Shown here: piece after piece, positions 17,349 to 26,202 of the stretch
Numbering within the stretch: position 1 is the first letter of the stretch
How the letters are laid out: every line of letters begins with the position of its first letter
Assembly (NCBI RefSeq): GCF_042685645.1
Contig: NZ_JBHUNX010000001.1
Location: 2,294,001 to 2,358,000 of the forward strand
Direction: 5' to 3'
Length of the DNA stretch: 64,000 nucleotides
Source: Salininema proteolyticum
GTDB taxonomy: Bacteria > Actinomycetota > Actinomycetes > Mycobacteriales > Micromonosporaceae
Made by a program: the position numbers and the translations under genes
The notes under the pieces: generated by a model
What the model saw: only the letters and a program-made list of their open reading frames with translations
Databases searched by the model: none
Told to the model about the DNA's origin: nothing

Positions 17349-18906
17349 GAGACTGGTCAGGTCTTCGGATCTAACCAGAGAGCGACTGTTAGCCTGTTTC
17401 GGTGAGTCACAACGAGAACGCGCCTTCCTATGAGGAGCTGGCTGCGCTCGTTGTCGACCTGAGGCGTCGCCTTGATGCCGCTGAGGAGCGGGCAGAGCGG
17501 GCCGAGGCCCGCGCGGTGAAAGCTGAGGCTCGGGCGGCGAAGGCGGAGGCGCGGGTTGCGGAGTTGGAGGCCCGTCTTCGGAAGGATTCCTCGAATTCAT
17601 CCAAGCCCTCATCAATTGACCAGTTCAAGAAGCCGGCGAAGAAGCGTTCGCTGCGGCGTAAGTCGAACCGTAAGCCCGGCGGGCAGGCCGGCCATGAGGG
17701 GAGGACCCTCCAGCGGGTGGCTGTCCCTGACCGGGTGGTCGATCATTTCCCCGCCGCCTGCGGTGTGTGCGAGGCTGACCTGTCCGATATCGATTCCTTG
17801 GGGTTTGAGTCCCGGCAGATGTTCGACATTCCCGACCCGCGTACCGAGGTCATCGAGCATCGTCTTCACTCGCTGCGGTGCGAGTGCGGGAACCGAGAGA
17901 AGGCACAGGCCCCGGAAGGTGTGGTCGCGCCGGTCCAATACGGCCCAAAGGTCTCAGCGCTGGCCGCCTACCTCTATGAGGTGCAGTTTGTCGCCAAAGA
18001 ACGGGTGGCCGAGACCATCGAGGCCGTGACTGGTACTCGCATGTCGACGGCGACGGTCGAGGCTATGGCCTCCCGCGCGGCGGAGAAGATCAGCTTGTCG
18101 GAGTTCATCGAGCGTGTTCGCGCCTACCTGGCTGAGGGCGAGGTCTTGTTCGTCGACGAGACCGGTATCCGCGTGGCAGGAACACTCGCCTGGCTGCACT
18201 CGGCCTCGAACGAGACCGCGGCTGTGTTCCTCGCCCATCCCAAACGAGGCAAGGACGCCATCGCGGCGATGGACATCCTCCCGCACTTCACCGGGGTTAT
18301 GCATCATGACTGCTGGGCGCCGTACGATGCCTACGCGAATATCGTTGCCCACCAGCTGTGTAATGCTCACGCGCTGCGAGAGTTGCAGGCCGTGTGCGAT
18401 GCGGTCCACCGCGATGCCGATGTCGGAGACGACTGCTGGTCCTGCCGAGTCTCGGCCAGTTTGAAGCGGATCAAGCGCTGCGTCGAGGCCGAGCCCGGTG
18501 AGCCCATGACCGGGCCCTGGTACCTCGCTACGCATCTGGCGGCGTGGGAGAAGGCCGTCGATCAGGGCGTGGCCGAGACGGCCAACCGGGGCAGTCCATT
18601 GGAGAAGAAGGCGAACAACCTCGCCACACGCCTGAGGGACCGACGGGAGGACTACCTGCGGTTCGTCACCGACGAACGTGCGGAGTTCTCGAACAACGCC
18701 GCCGAACGGCAAGTGCGGATGGCGAAGGTCAAGATGAAGGTGTCCGGAGGCTTCCGATCCTGGGACGGAGCCGACCGGTTCGCCGTGCTGCGCTCCTATG
18801 TCCACACCGCCCAGAAACACGGCAAAACCGCCACCCAGGCCCTTTCCTCGGTATTCACGCCCCACATCTGGCAACCAGCGCTTTAACCGAACCCCTGACC
18901 AGACTC
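17349..18906 (+). mobile_element. IS66-family insertion sequence, copy 2
   Basis: The element is 1558 bp, in the opposite orientation to copy 1, and bounded by the same terminal inverted repeats. It has a perfect target duplication CTATCTTT at 17341-17348 and 18907-18914. The clean duplication means this copy has not recombined with a neighbour since it inserted. It split a reading frame that can still be reconstructed. Confidence 0.95.
17402..18886 (+). CDS. IS66 family transposase (copy 2)
   Basis: This 494-residue transposase is identical in protein sequence to the copy 1 product: coiled-coil N-terminus, IS66 zinc-binding cysteines, and a DDE domain with VDETGIRV, HHDCWAPYD and the late glutamate in NNAAERQVR. 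It starts at GTG 17402, 53 bp inside the element. The frame is intact and the element has perfect ends, so it is probably still mobile. Confidence 0.94.
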   Translation: MSHNENAPSYEELAALVVDLRRRLDAAEERAERAEARAVKAEARAAKAEARVAELEARLRKDSSNSSKPSSIDQFKKPAKKRSLRRKSNRKPGGQAGHEGRTLQRVAVPDRVVDHFPAACGVCEADLSDIDSLGFESRQMFDIPDPRTEVIEHRLHSLRCECGNREKAQAPEGVVAPVQYGPKVSALAAYLYEVQFVAKERVAETIEAVTGTRMSTATVEAMASRAAEKISLSEFIERVRAYLAEGEVLFVDETGIRVAGTLAWLHSASNETAAVFLAHPKRGKDAIAAMDILPHFTGVMHHDCWAPYDAYANIVAHQLCNAHALRELQAVCDAVHRDADVGDDCWSCRVSASLKRIKRCVEAEPGEPMTGPWYLATHLAAWEKAVDQGVAETANRGSPLEKKANNLATRLRDRREDYLRFVTDERAEFSNNAAERQVRMAKVKMKVSGGFRSWDGADRFAVLRSYVHTAQKHGKTATQALSSVFTPHIWQPAL

Positions 18907-18914
18907 CTATCTTT
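18907..18914. repeat. 8-bp target site duplication, right side of IS66 copy 2
   Basis: The octamer CTATCTTT immediately follows the right IS end at 18906 and matches 17341-17348 exactly. Confidence 0.92.
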
Positions 18915-19020
18915 TTGGTGGCCGAGTACTCGTCCGGGATCTGCCAGGCGTGGTCAACGTCGATGCCGGGCCAGGCGATGCTGTGCCCGGTGACGGGTTC
19001 TGCCTCAATGTAGTTGCGGT

Positions 19021-19476
19021 CTACTGCTGCGGCGATTTGCGCAAGGCGGGTCGATGCTCGACGACGGGCGTAGGAGGCGATAACCGGACGCACCAGTCCT
19101 TGGTCTCCTGCTTGTTCACCAGGTTGAGGACGAGCGCGGAGAGGCCGATGCCGATGACGGCGAAGAGGTTGCCGCTGACGACGGTCAGGATGCCGATCAC
19201 TATGCCCGACCAGGCGACGACCATGGCCGCCACGCGGCCGGAGTCCTTGCCGCCCAACACGCCGGACGCCGCGTAGGCGGCCAGGGCGGCGAGGCCGAGG
19301 TCGGCGACCAGAAGCAGGTACAGCCATCCGGGAACGTCGGCGCCCCGGCTCGAGGCGTCTCCGAGCGCGGAGAAGGTCAGCAGGGTCACGAGTACTTTGA
19401 GGCCGGCCAGGATCCAGAGAATGACTCCGGCCGCGGTGGCGCTGGACGGGCGGACGCCGTTGAAGTTGGCGGACAT
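19021..19476 (-). CDS. Four-helix membrane protein with replaced C-terminus
   Basis: The 151-residue product has four hydrophobic segments, about 17-38, 49-70, 83-102 and 104-121. Up to about residue 128 (NKQETKDW) it looks like a normal core-genome membrane protein. After that, the frame runs into the accessory fragment in the wrong register (RLSPPTPVVEHRP). The native 3' end was therefore probably replaced when the accessory DNA arrived, placing the boundary near 19093. The start ATG 19476 has a good AGGAGGT site. The function is unknown. The core is probably still expressed with a foreign tail. Confidence 0.7.
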   Translation of the reverse strand: MSANFNGVRPSSATAAGVILWILAGLKVLVTLLTFSALGDASSRGADVPGWLYLLLVADLGLAALAAYAASGVLGGKDSGRVAAMVVAWSGIVIGILTVVSGNLFAVIGIGLSALVLNLVNKQETKDWCVRLSPPTPVVEHRPALRKSPQQ

Positions 19477-19547
19477 GGGATACCTCCTATTGTGCCTCCA
19501 ACCACAATATCCCAGGGCCGCAAACGAGCCCTGTCCACGGAAAGAGG

Positions 19548-19596
19548 CGGCCGTCCGCTCCGGGGCGGTCGAGAGATGCCCCGGAGCGGGCGGCCG
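19548..19596 (-). terminator. Terminator downstream of rbpA
   Basis: A 19-bp GC-rich stem (19548-19566 with 19578-19596, one G-T pair) and an 11-base loop lie just past the rbpA stop. On the rbpA strand it is followed by a CTCTTT tract. Confidence 0.75.
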
Positions 19597-19601
19597 AACT
19601 C

Positions 19602-19946
19602 CTACAGCTCTCCCCGCGCCGCCGCGCGGGCCGCGAGCGCCTCGGCGAGGATGTCCTCGGCCTCCTCCTCGGAGCGGCGCTCCTGGACGTAGTCGAGGTG
19701 GGTCTTATAGGGCTTCAGGACGGGGCGCTGCGGCGGATTGGCGGAGTCGCGGCTGGCGGGCCATCCGCAACGGCGGCAGTCCCACTGCTCGGGCAGGTCG
19801 GCCTGCATGGCGAAACTGGCGGCGGTCTGGTGCCCGTTGGCGCACCAGAACCGGACGGTCTGGCGGGCCACGGGCTCGCCCCGCTCGGCGTCGAGGGAGT
19901 GGACGGCTCCGATACGGGTACCTCGAATGGCTTGGCCTTGGGTCAT
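19602..19946 (-). CDS. rbpA: RNA polymerase-binding protein RbpA
   Basis: The 114-residue product matches RbpA, the actinobacterial activator that binds the principal sigma factor and stabilises the open promoter complex. The N-terminal AIRGTRIGA segment is the DNA- and polymerase-contacting tail. The core barrel carries the cysteines of CANGH and CRRCG. The C-terminal helix (KTHLDYVQERRSEEEAE) is the sigma-interaction domain. I chose ATG 19946 because GAGGAG lies upstream of it; ATG 19964 would add six residues. Its usual place next to secG has been opened up by the copper module at 20251-22288. Confidence 0.93.
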   Translation of the reverse strand: MTQGQAIRGTRIGAVHSLDAERGEPVARQTVRFWCANGHQTAASFAMQADLPEQWDCRRCGWPASRDSANPPQRPVLKPYKTHLDYVQERRSEEEAEDILAEALAARAAARGEL

Positions 19947-20250
19947 CTGGACGTTGCTCCTCATTGAGTGGGGAAACCATATGGGGATGTGTTTCGGGGT
20001 GCGCGAGGGAGGGACCCGGCTGTCGCAGCCGATGCTCAGTGGAGTCACGGACGGGAACGGTCACCTCACCGATACCTCTTATTCTATGACTTGCAGCACA
20101 AAAAGTAAAGGGGCACGGAGGCCGAAATGTGATTTTTTCGCAACCTCCGCGAAGATGCCGATGTCCCTCAACGAATTCGAATCGTCGAACGAGACACATG
20201 CGACGGCACCGCTACCGGCGCCCATTACCCCCTGTGGGTATGGTGTCCGC
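19947..20250. other. Divergent promoter region between rbpA and the copper module
   Basis: There is no gene in this 304-bp stretch. It is AT-richer than its surroundings around 20080-20150, including a run of six T, and must hold the rbpA promoter. Its right end holds the CsoR-like site described separately. Confidence 0.6.
20226..20240. promoter_or_regulatory. CsoR-like copper operator
   Basis: TACCCCCTGTGGGTA is an inverted repeat (TACCC, five bases, GGGTA) matching the core of actinobacterial CsoR operators. It overlaps a possible -10 element TATGGT at 20239-20244, seven bases before the GTG start at 20251. That spacing suggests a leaderless transcript. CsoR would repress the DUF6153 and oxidase genes until Cu(I) binds it. 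Confidence 0.65.
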
Positions 20251-20682
20251 GTGTTGAGACGACTGCTCCTGGTCGGGCTCGTCGCGGCCCTCGCGATGGG
20301 CCTCACGACCATGCACACCTTCGGGCACTCCGAGGCCCACGGGAACACCGTCTCCCCCTCCTACGTCGAACTTCCCTCTACAGGGGATGAACAGCGCGCG
20401 TCCGACACGCGGCACGCCGCGGACTCCCGCGCGACGCTGACGACCGACATCGACACACCCGGGCAGCACTCCGACGAACACGGCACCGCCGACCTCATCC
20501 TCTTGTGCCTCGCCGTCCTCGCCGCGCTGTACCTTCTGATCGCGCCCCGGAGCACCGCCCTCCCCGATAGGCTGAGGTCCGTGTGGGCGTCCGTGAACGC
20601 CCCGCGGGGCCCCAACGCCTCGGACCGGCCCCCGGCTGCGGGAACCGCCCTCCTCACCCGGCTGGCGGTCCGGCGGGTCTAG
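20251..20682 (+). CDS. DUF6153-like histidine-rich membrane protein
   Basis: The 143-residue product starts at GTG 20251. It has an N-terminal hydrophobic segment (LLLVGLVAALAMGL), a histidine-containing external stretch (HTFGHSEAHG, then GQHSDEHG) and a second membrane helix at about 88-104 (LILLCLAVLAALYLL). DUF6153 proteins are found beside copper-responsive genes in actinomycetes; their function is not established. It lies 67 bp upstream of a multicopper oxidase and directly behind a CsoR-like operator. A copper-binding or copper-delivery role at the membrane is the natural inference. Confidence 0.75.
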   Translation: MLRRLLLVGLVAALAMGLTTMHTFGHSEAHGNTVSPSYVELPSTGDEQRASDTRHAADSRATLTTDIDTPGQHSDEHGTADLILLCLAVLAALYLLIAPRSTALPDRLRSVWASVNAPRGPNASDRPPAAGTALLTRLAVRRV

Positions 20683-20749
20683 ATGCGGCCCCGTAAGGGA
20701 TGAGAAGCCGCCATCACAAGACCGCTGAGACCGAAAGGCCGACCACACC

Positions 20750-22288
20750 ATGCGCGCCAAACGACGCACCCTGCTCTACGGCGCTGCCCTGACTCCCGTC
20801 GCGGGAGTCCTCGCAGCCTGTGGCAATGACCAGAAAACCGCCCAGAACGGCGGAGGCACCACATTCATCTCCATGGACTCGCACCGCATCGACGAGGCCG
20901 AGGCCGTGCGAGAGCCCGGCACCGTCCGGGAGTTCGAGCTCACCGCCGCCCCCGCCACCGTCGACCTCGGCGGCACCGAGGTCGACACGTGGGCCTACGA
21001 CGGCCGCGTCCACGGGCCCGAGCTGCGGATCAAGAAGGGCGAGCGGCTCAAGGCCACCCTCTCCAACGACCTCGACGAGGGCACCGGCATCCACTGGCAC
21101 GGCATAGCGCTGCGCTGCGACATGGACGGAGTCACCGGGGTGACCCAGAAGGAGATCGCCCCCGGCGAGACCTTCACCTACGAGTTCACCGCGCCCCACC
21201 CCGGAACCCACTGGTACCACCCGCACACCGGCTACCAGCTCGACAGGGGCCTCTACGGGCCCCTCATCGTCGAGGACCCCGACGAGGAGGTCACCTGGGA
21301 CGAGGAGTGGGTCCTCCTGCTCGACGACTGGCTCGACGGCACCGGCACGACGCCCGACGAGACCGCCGCGAAACTGCGGGACGGCATGGACCACGGCGAC
21401 ATGGGGCACGGCGACATGGACATGGGCGGTTCGGAGGAGGGCGACCCCTCCCAGAGCGTGCTCGGCGAGGACGCCGGGGACGTCGAGTACCCGCACTTCC
21501 TGATCAACGGCCGCACCTCCGCCGACCCCGACCGGCTCGAACTGCGACCGGGGTCGCGCGTGCGGCTGCGCGTCATCAACGCCGGCGGCGACACCGCGTT
21601 CCGCCTCGCCGTGGGCGGCCACCGCCTGACCGTCACCCACACCGACGGGTTCGCCGTCGAACCGGTCGAGGTCGACAGCATCCTGCTGGGCATGGGCGAG
21701 CGCTACGACGCCATCGTCGAGGTCGGCGAAGGCGTCTTCCCCGTCGTCGCCCACGCCGAGGGCAAGGGCGCCATGGGCCGGGCCCTCCTGGACACCGGCT
21801 CGGGCAGCGACCCCGCCGCCGACGAGCGCCCCGCGGAACTGGACGGGAAGCTCCTCGCCTACGCCGACCTCTCCCCCGCCGAAGGAACCGAACTGGAGCC
21901 GGGGGAACCGGACCGGACCATCGACTTCGCCCTCACCGGCGGAATGATGGACTACGACTGGGGCATCAACGGACGCCAGGGCGACCACGAGGGCATGTAC
22001 CCGGTCGAGGAGGGGGAGCGAGTCCGCCTCCGCTTCCGCAACGAGACGATCATGTGGCACCCGATGCACCTGCACGGCCACACCTTCGCCCTCGCCGACA
22101 GCGGTGTCCGCAAGGACACGGCCGTCGTCCTGCCCGGGGAGACGGTCGAGGTCGACTTCACCGCCGACAACCCCGGGCGCTGGATGGTCCACTGCCACAA
22201 CCTCTACCACAACGAGGTCGGCATGATGACCCTGCTGGGCTACCTCGACCCGGACGGTGAGGAGGGCACCGTGCTGGGAACCGAGTAG
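20750..22288 (+). CDS. Multicopper oxidase lipoprotein
   Basis: This 512-residue protein has a basic N-terminus and a lipobox LAAC with Cys24, so it should be anchored outside the membrane. Three cupredoxin domains carry the copper ligands: HWHG and HWYHPH in domain 1, HPMHLHGH and HCHNLYHNEVGM in domain 3. A Met/His-rich insert (MDHGDMGHGDMDM) precedes domain 2, as in CueO and CopA proteins that oxidise Cu(I). It probably detoxifies copper by oxidising Cu(I) at the cell surface. It is downstream of the DUF6153 gene and probably under the same CsoR-like control. It replaces the usual direct rbpA-secG adjacency. Confidence 0.93.
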   Translation: MRAKRRTLLYGAALTPVAGVLAACGNDQKTAQNGGGTTFISMDSHRIDEAEAVREPGTVREFELTAAPATVDLGGTEVDTWAYDGRVHGPELRIKKGERLKATLSNDLDEGTGIHWHGIALRCDMDGVTGVTQKEIAPGETFTYEFTAPHPGTHWYHPHTGYQLDRGLYGPLIVEDPDEEVTWDEEWVLLLDDWLDGTGTTPDETAAKLRDGMDHGDMGHGDMDMGGSEEGDPSQSVLGEDAGDVEYPHFLINGRTSADPDRLELRPGSRVRLRVINAGGDTAFRLAVGGHRLTVTHTDGFAVEPVEVDSILLGMGERYDAIVEVGEGVFPVVAHAEGKGAMGRALLDTGSGSDPAADERPAELDGKLLAYADLSPAEGTELEPGEPDRTIDFALTGGMMDYDWGINGRQGDHEGMYPVEEGERVRLRFRNETIMWHPMHLHGHTFALADSGVRKDTAVVLPGETVEVDFTADNPGRWMVHCHNLYHNEVGMMTLLGYLDPDGEEGTVLGTE

Positions 22289-22300
22289 AAGCGGCGCACG

Positions 22301-22338
22301 CGAAACGGGGGCGGTCCGATCGGACCGCCCCCGTTTCG
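22301..22338 (+). terminator. Terminator after the multicopper oxidase gene
   Basis: A perfect 18-bp inverted repeat (22301-22318 with 22321-22338) lies 12 bp past the oxidase stop and 13 bp before the convergent secG stop, so it can serve both genes. Confidence 0.85.
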
Positions 22339-22351
22339 TGAAGTCTTCGCG

Positions 22352-22603
22352 TCAGCCTGCCAATGCGCCCAAGACCAGTCCGTAACCGACGATGGCGGCG
22401 AACCAGATGATGCCCGCGCCCACCGTGATCCGGTTGAGGTTCTTCTCCGCGACCGAGGATCCGGAGGCGACGGAGGACATCCCCCCGCCGAACATGCTGG
22501 AGAGGCCGCCGCCCTTGCCCTTGTGCAGAAGGACGAGCAGGATGATGAGCCCGCTCGTGAGGAGCAGGATGACCAGTAGCGCGTAGGCCATGACTGTCAG
22601 CAT
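22352..22603 (-). CDS. secG: Preprotein translocase subunit SecG
   Basis: The 83-residue product has two membrane helices (about 3-23 and 59-79) joined by the conserved cytoplasmic loop LLHKGKGGGLSSMFGGG, the hallmark of SecG. It assists SecYE-dependent protein export. I chose ATG 22603, preceded by AAGGA, rather than upstream frames that would add a non-membrane extension. The gene is at the distal end of the gap-pgk-tpiA group, its usual place in actinobacteria. Confidence 0.95.
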   Translation of the reverse strand: MLTVMAYALLVILLLTSGLIILLVLLHKGKGGGLSSMFGGGMSSVASGSSVAEKNLNRITVGAGIIWFAAIVGYGLVLGALAG

Positions 22604-22710
22604 GTCGTTAGGCTTCCTTCGGTAGGGATTGGCAGTGGGACCGCGACGCCCGCAAGGACGTTTTCGGTTCCGCCGCGATTCTATCGCATCGGCTCGGCGC
22701 CGCATAGGAC

Positions 22711-22747
22711 GGGAGCGGCCCGCCGGAAGATCCGGCGGGCCGCTCCC
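22711..22747 (-). terminator. Terminator between tpiA and secG
   Basis: A perfect 17-bp GC-rich stem (22711-22727 with 22731-22747) has a 3-base loop. There is no strong T tract. It probably ends much of the glycolytic transcript before secG. Confidence 0.7.
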
Positions 22748-22782
22748 GGCATACAGGTCGATGACCGGTCGGTTCCCCCTCG

Positions 22783-22884
22783 GAGCCCGCTACGCGGTCT
22801 CTTCGGGCCGGGCCGCAAGCGGCCCGTCCAGCAGGGCTCAGCCTTCCGAGTTCCCCTACGAGCCCGCTACGCGGTCTCTTCGGG
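22783..22884. repeat. Duplicated 25-bp tail of tpiA
   Basis: The same 25 bases occur at 22783-22807 and 22860-22884. The second copy holds the last codons and TAG stop of tpiA (PEETA). The first lies 77 bp downstream in non-coding DNA, near a small hairpin at 22809-22826. It looks like a short local duplication of the gene end. Confidence 0.8.
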
Positions 22885-23652
22885 GAACTTAATCAACTTG
22901 GCGAACTCTTCGGCGTCCAGGGAGGCGCCGCCGACGAGAGCACCGTCGACGTCGGGCTTGGACATGATGCTCGCGCAGTTGGCGCTCTTGACCGAGCCGC
23001 CGTAGAGCACGCGCAGCTTCGCCGCGGTCTCGCCGCCGAACTTGTCGGCGACGGCCTTGCGCAGCGCGGCGCTGACCTCCTGGGCGTCCTCCGGCGTAGC
23101 GGTGCGGCCGGTGCCGATGGCCCAGACCGGCTCGTAGGCGACGACGATCTTGTCCATCTCCTCGGCGGTCAGGCCGTCCACAGCGGCCAGCAGCTGGCCG
23201 ACGGTGTGGGAGACGTGGTCGCCCGCGTCGCGGACCTCCAGCTCCTCGCCGACGCACAGGATCGGGCTCAGGCCGTTGTTGAGGGACTGGCGGACCTTCT
23301 TGCCCACGGTCTCGTCGTCCTCGCCGTGGTACTGGCGGCGCTCTGAGTGGCCCACGCAGACGTAGGCGCAGCCGAGCTTGGCCAGCATCGATCCGGAGAC
23401 CTCCCCGGTGTAGGCGCCGGCGGCGTGCGCCGACAGGTCCTGGGCGCCGAAGGCGATCTTCAGCTTGTCGCCGTCGATCAGCGTCTGCACGCTGCGGATG
23501 TCGACGAACGGGGGCAGCACGGCGGCCTCGACGGCCTCGAGCTGCTCGTCGGTCAGGCTGAAGGCGATCTTCTGAACCAGCGCGATGGCCTCGAGGTGGT
23601 TCAGGTTCATCTTCCAGTTGCCCGCGATCAGCGGTTTACGGGTGTTGGACAT
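22867..23652 (-). CDS. tpiA: Triosephosphate isomerase
   Basis: The 261-residue TIM barrel has the active-site landmarks: lysine in NWKMN, histidine in VGHSERR and glutamate in AYEPVWAIGTG, plus the phosphate-binding YGGSVK. It interconverts dihydroxyacetone phosphate and glyceraldehyde 3-phosphate in the cytoplasm. The start is ATG 23652, 4 bp after the pgk stop in the gap-pgk-tpiA run, so translation is likely coupled. Confidence 0.98.
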   Translation of the reverse strand: MSNTRKPLIAGNWKMNLNHLEAIALVQKIAFSLTDEQLEAVEAAVLPPFVDIRSVQTLIDGDKLKIAFGAQDLSAHAAGAYTGEVSGSMLAKLGCAYVCVGHSERRQYHGEDDETVGKKVRQSLNNGLSPILCVGEELEVRDAGDHVSHTVGQLLAAVDGLTAEEMDKIVVAYEPVWAIGTGRTATPEDAQEVSAALRKAVADKFGGETAAKLRVLYGGSVKSANCASIMSKPDVDGALVGGASLDAEEFAKLIKFPEETA

Positions 23653-23656
23653 ACAG

Positions 23657-24853
<1,197 letters not shown>

Positions 24854-24866
24854 CGCTTGTACGGCC

Positions 24867-25865
24867 TTAACCGACCAGCTTGACGAGGGAGACGAGGCGG
24901 TTGGAGAAGCCCCACTCGTTGTCGTACCAGCCGACGACCTTGACCTGGTTCCCGCCGATCACCTTGGTCAGCTGACCGTCGATGATGCAGGAGTTCGGGT
25001 CGGTCTCGATGTCCTTGGAGACGATCGGGTCCTCGGTGTAGGACAGGACGCCCTTGAGCGGTCCCTCGGCGGCGGCCTTCAGCGCGGCGTTGACCTCTTC
25101 CTCGGTGACCTCGCGAGAGGTCTCGAAGGTGAGGTCCGTGGCGGAGCCGGTCGGGATCGGGACGCGCATGGCGAAGCCGTCGAGCTTGCCCTTCAGCTCG
25201 GGCAGCACCAGCGAGACGGCCTTGGCCGCACCGGTGGTGGTGGGGACGACGTTCAGGGCCGCGGCGCGCGAGCGGCGCAGGTCCTTGTGCGGGCCGTCCT
25301 GCAGGTTCTGGTCCTGCGTGTAGGCGTGGATGGTGGTCATGAGGCCCTTCTCGATCCCGAAGGAGTCGTTGAGGACCTTGGCCATCGGAGCCAGGCAGTT
25401 GGTGGTGCACGAGGCGTTCGAGATGATGTTGTGCTTCTCGCCGTCGTACTTGTCGTCGTTGACGCCCATGACGACGGTCAGGTCCTCGTTCTTCGCCGGA
25501 GCGGAGATGATGACCTTCTTGACGCCGTCGCCCAGGTGGGCCTTGGCGGCCTCGGCGTCGGTGAAGAAGCCGGTGGACTCGATGACGACGTCGACATTCG
25601 CCGACGACCACGGGATGTCGGACGGGTTGCGCTCGGCGAAGGCCTTGATGGCCTTGCCGTCGACGGAGATCTCGCCGTCGCCGATCTCGACGTCGTAGGG
25701 CAGACGTCCGAGGATCGAGTCGTATTTCAGCAGGTGCGCGATAGTTTTCGTGTCACCGAGGTCGTTGTAGGCCACAACCTGGATGTCCTCGCCGGACTCC
25801 AGAAGGGCCCGGAAGAAGTTACGACCGATGCGGCCGAAGCCGTTGACGCCAACGCGGATGGTCAC
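24867..25865 (-). CDS. gap: Type I glyceraldehyde-3-phosphate dehydrogenase
   Basis: The 332-residue product has the NAD-binding N-terminus (GVNGFGRIGRN) and the catalytic cysteine in SNASCTTNCLAP. The substrate-binding segment and the C-terminal WYDNEWG signature are also present. It makes 1,3-bisphosphoglycerate in glycolysis. The GTG start at 25865 is preceded by AAGGAG. It is first in the glycolytic run and 337 bp downstream of whiA, so it probably has its own promoter. Confidence 0.98.
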   Translation of the reverse strand: MTIRVGVNGFGRIGRNFFRALLESGEDIQVVAYNDLGDTKTIAHLLKYDSILGRLPYDVEIGDGEISVDGKAIKAFAERNPSDIPWSSANVDVVIESTGFFTDAEAAKAHLGDGVKKVIISAPAKNEDLTVVMGVNDDKYDGEKHNIISNASCTTNCLAPMAKVLNDSFGIEKGLMTTIHAYTQDQNLQDGPHKDLRRSRAAALNVVPTTTGAAKAVSLVLPELKGKLDGFAMRVPIPTGSATDLTFETSREVTEEEVNAALKAAAEGPLKGVLSYTEDPIVSKDIETDPNSCIIDGQLTKVIGGNQVKVVGWYDNEWGFSNRLVSLVKLVG

Positions 25866-26202
25866 GTGCCCATCTCCTTGCTAGTAAAGGAAAACGGATA
25901 TTATCTGTCAGCCGCTCCCCGCGCCGTTGTTCACGGCGTCGAGTCCGTTCGCGGCATTCGCATCCGGCCCTCGTGACACATCGCAACCTGGTGTCGGTGG
26001 CGGGGTGCCGGGCGGATGTAAATCTTGCCGGCCTCGTCGCCGAGCACTCTTCGACCCTACTCCCGTCGCTGAACGTCGGGGAGTGGAAAGTCCCCTTGAT
26101 CATGTCACACGACCCACAGGGCCTGTGACGGCCCCCGGCGCGCCGTCGCCTCCACCGGACCCGCCGTAATCGCGGCGGTGTCTCCCGTGTTGTGCGAAGC
26201 CG
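25866..26202. other. Intergenic region between whiA and gap
   Basis: This 337-bp stretch has no convincing gene on either strand. It should contain the promoter of the gap-pgk-tpiA group. An AT-rich patch just upstream of gap (25880-25910) is the most likely leader region. No clear operator was recognised. Confidence 0.5.

Larger units (their letters stand above)
17033..19093 (-). pseudogene. Hypothetical gene interrupted by IS66 copy 2
   Basis: The N-terminal part lies at about 18915-19093 (VIASYARRRAST, then GIDVDHAWQIPDEYSATKK). The C-terminal part lies at 17033-17340 (MIGTKTILEAMLDD, then GHDRTCVAVTGDTD, ending IYFPCWELT). Removing the IS and one copy of the 8-bp duplication joins them in frame through ATKKIGDNQTMIGTK, giving roughly 165 residues. 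The C-terminal 97 residues could still be translated from ATG 17326 with an AGGAGA site. I do not recognise the family. The original 5' end is lost or fused at the boundary near 19093. Its size and context resemble small accessory or immunity-type proteins, without proof. Confidence 0.65.

Noticed and set aside
15170..18906. The two inverted IS66 copies as a composite transposon
   Set aside because: Copy 2 has its own 8-bp duplication and copy 1 has none shared with it. The outer flanks GCGGATTT and CTATCTTT differ, so they did not move as a unit.
22711..22830. A riboswitch or attachment site between tpiA and secG
   Set aside because: The two hairpins are explained as a terminator and a small stem, and the direct repeat is a copy of the tpiA tail. 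No conserved riboswitch core or phage att pattern is visible.
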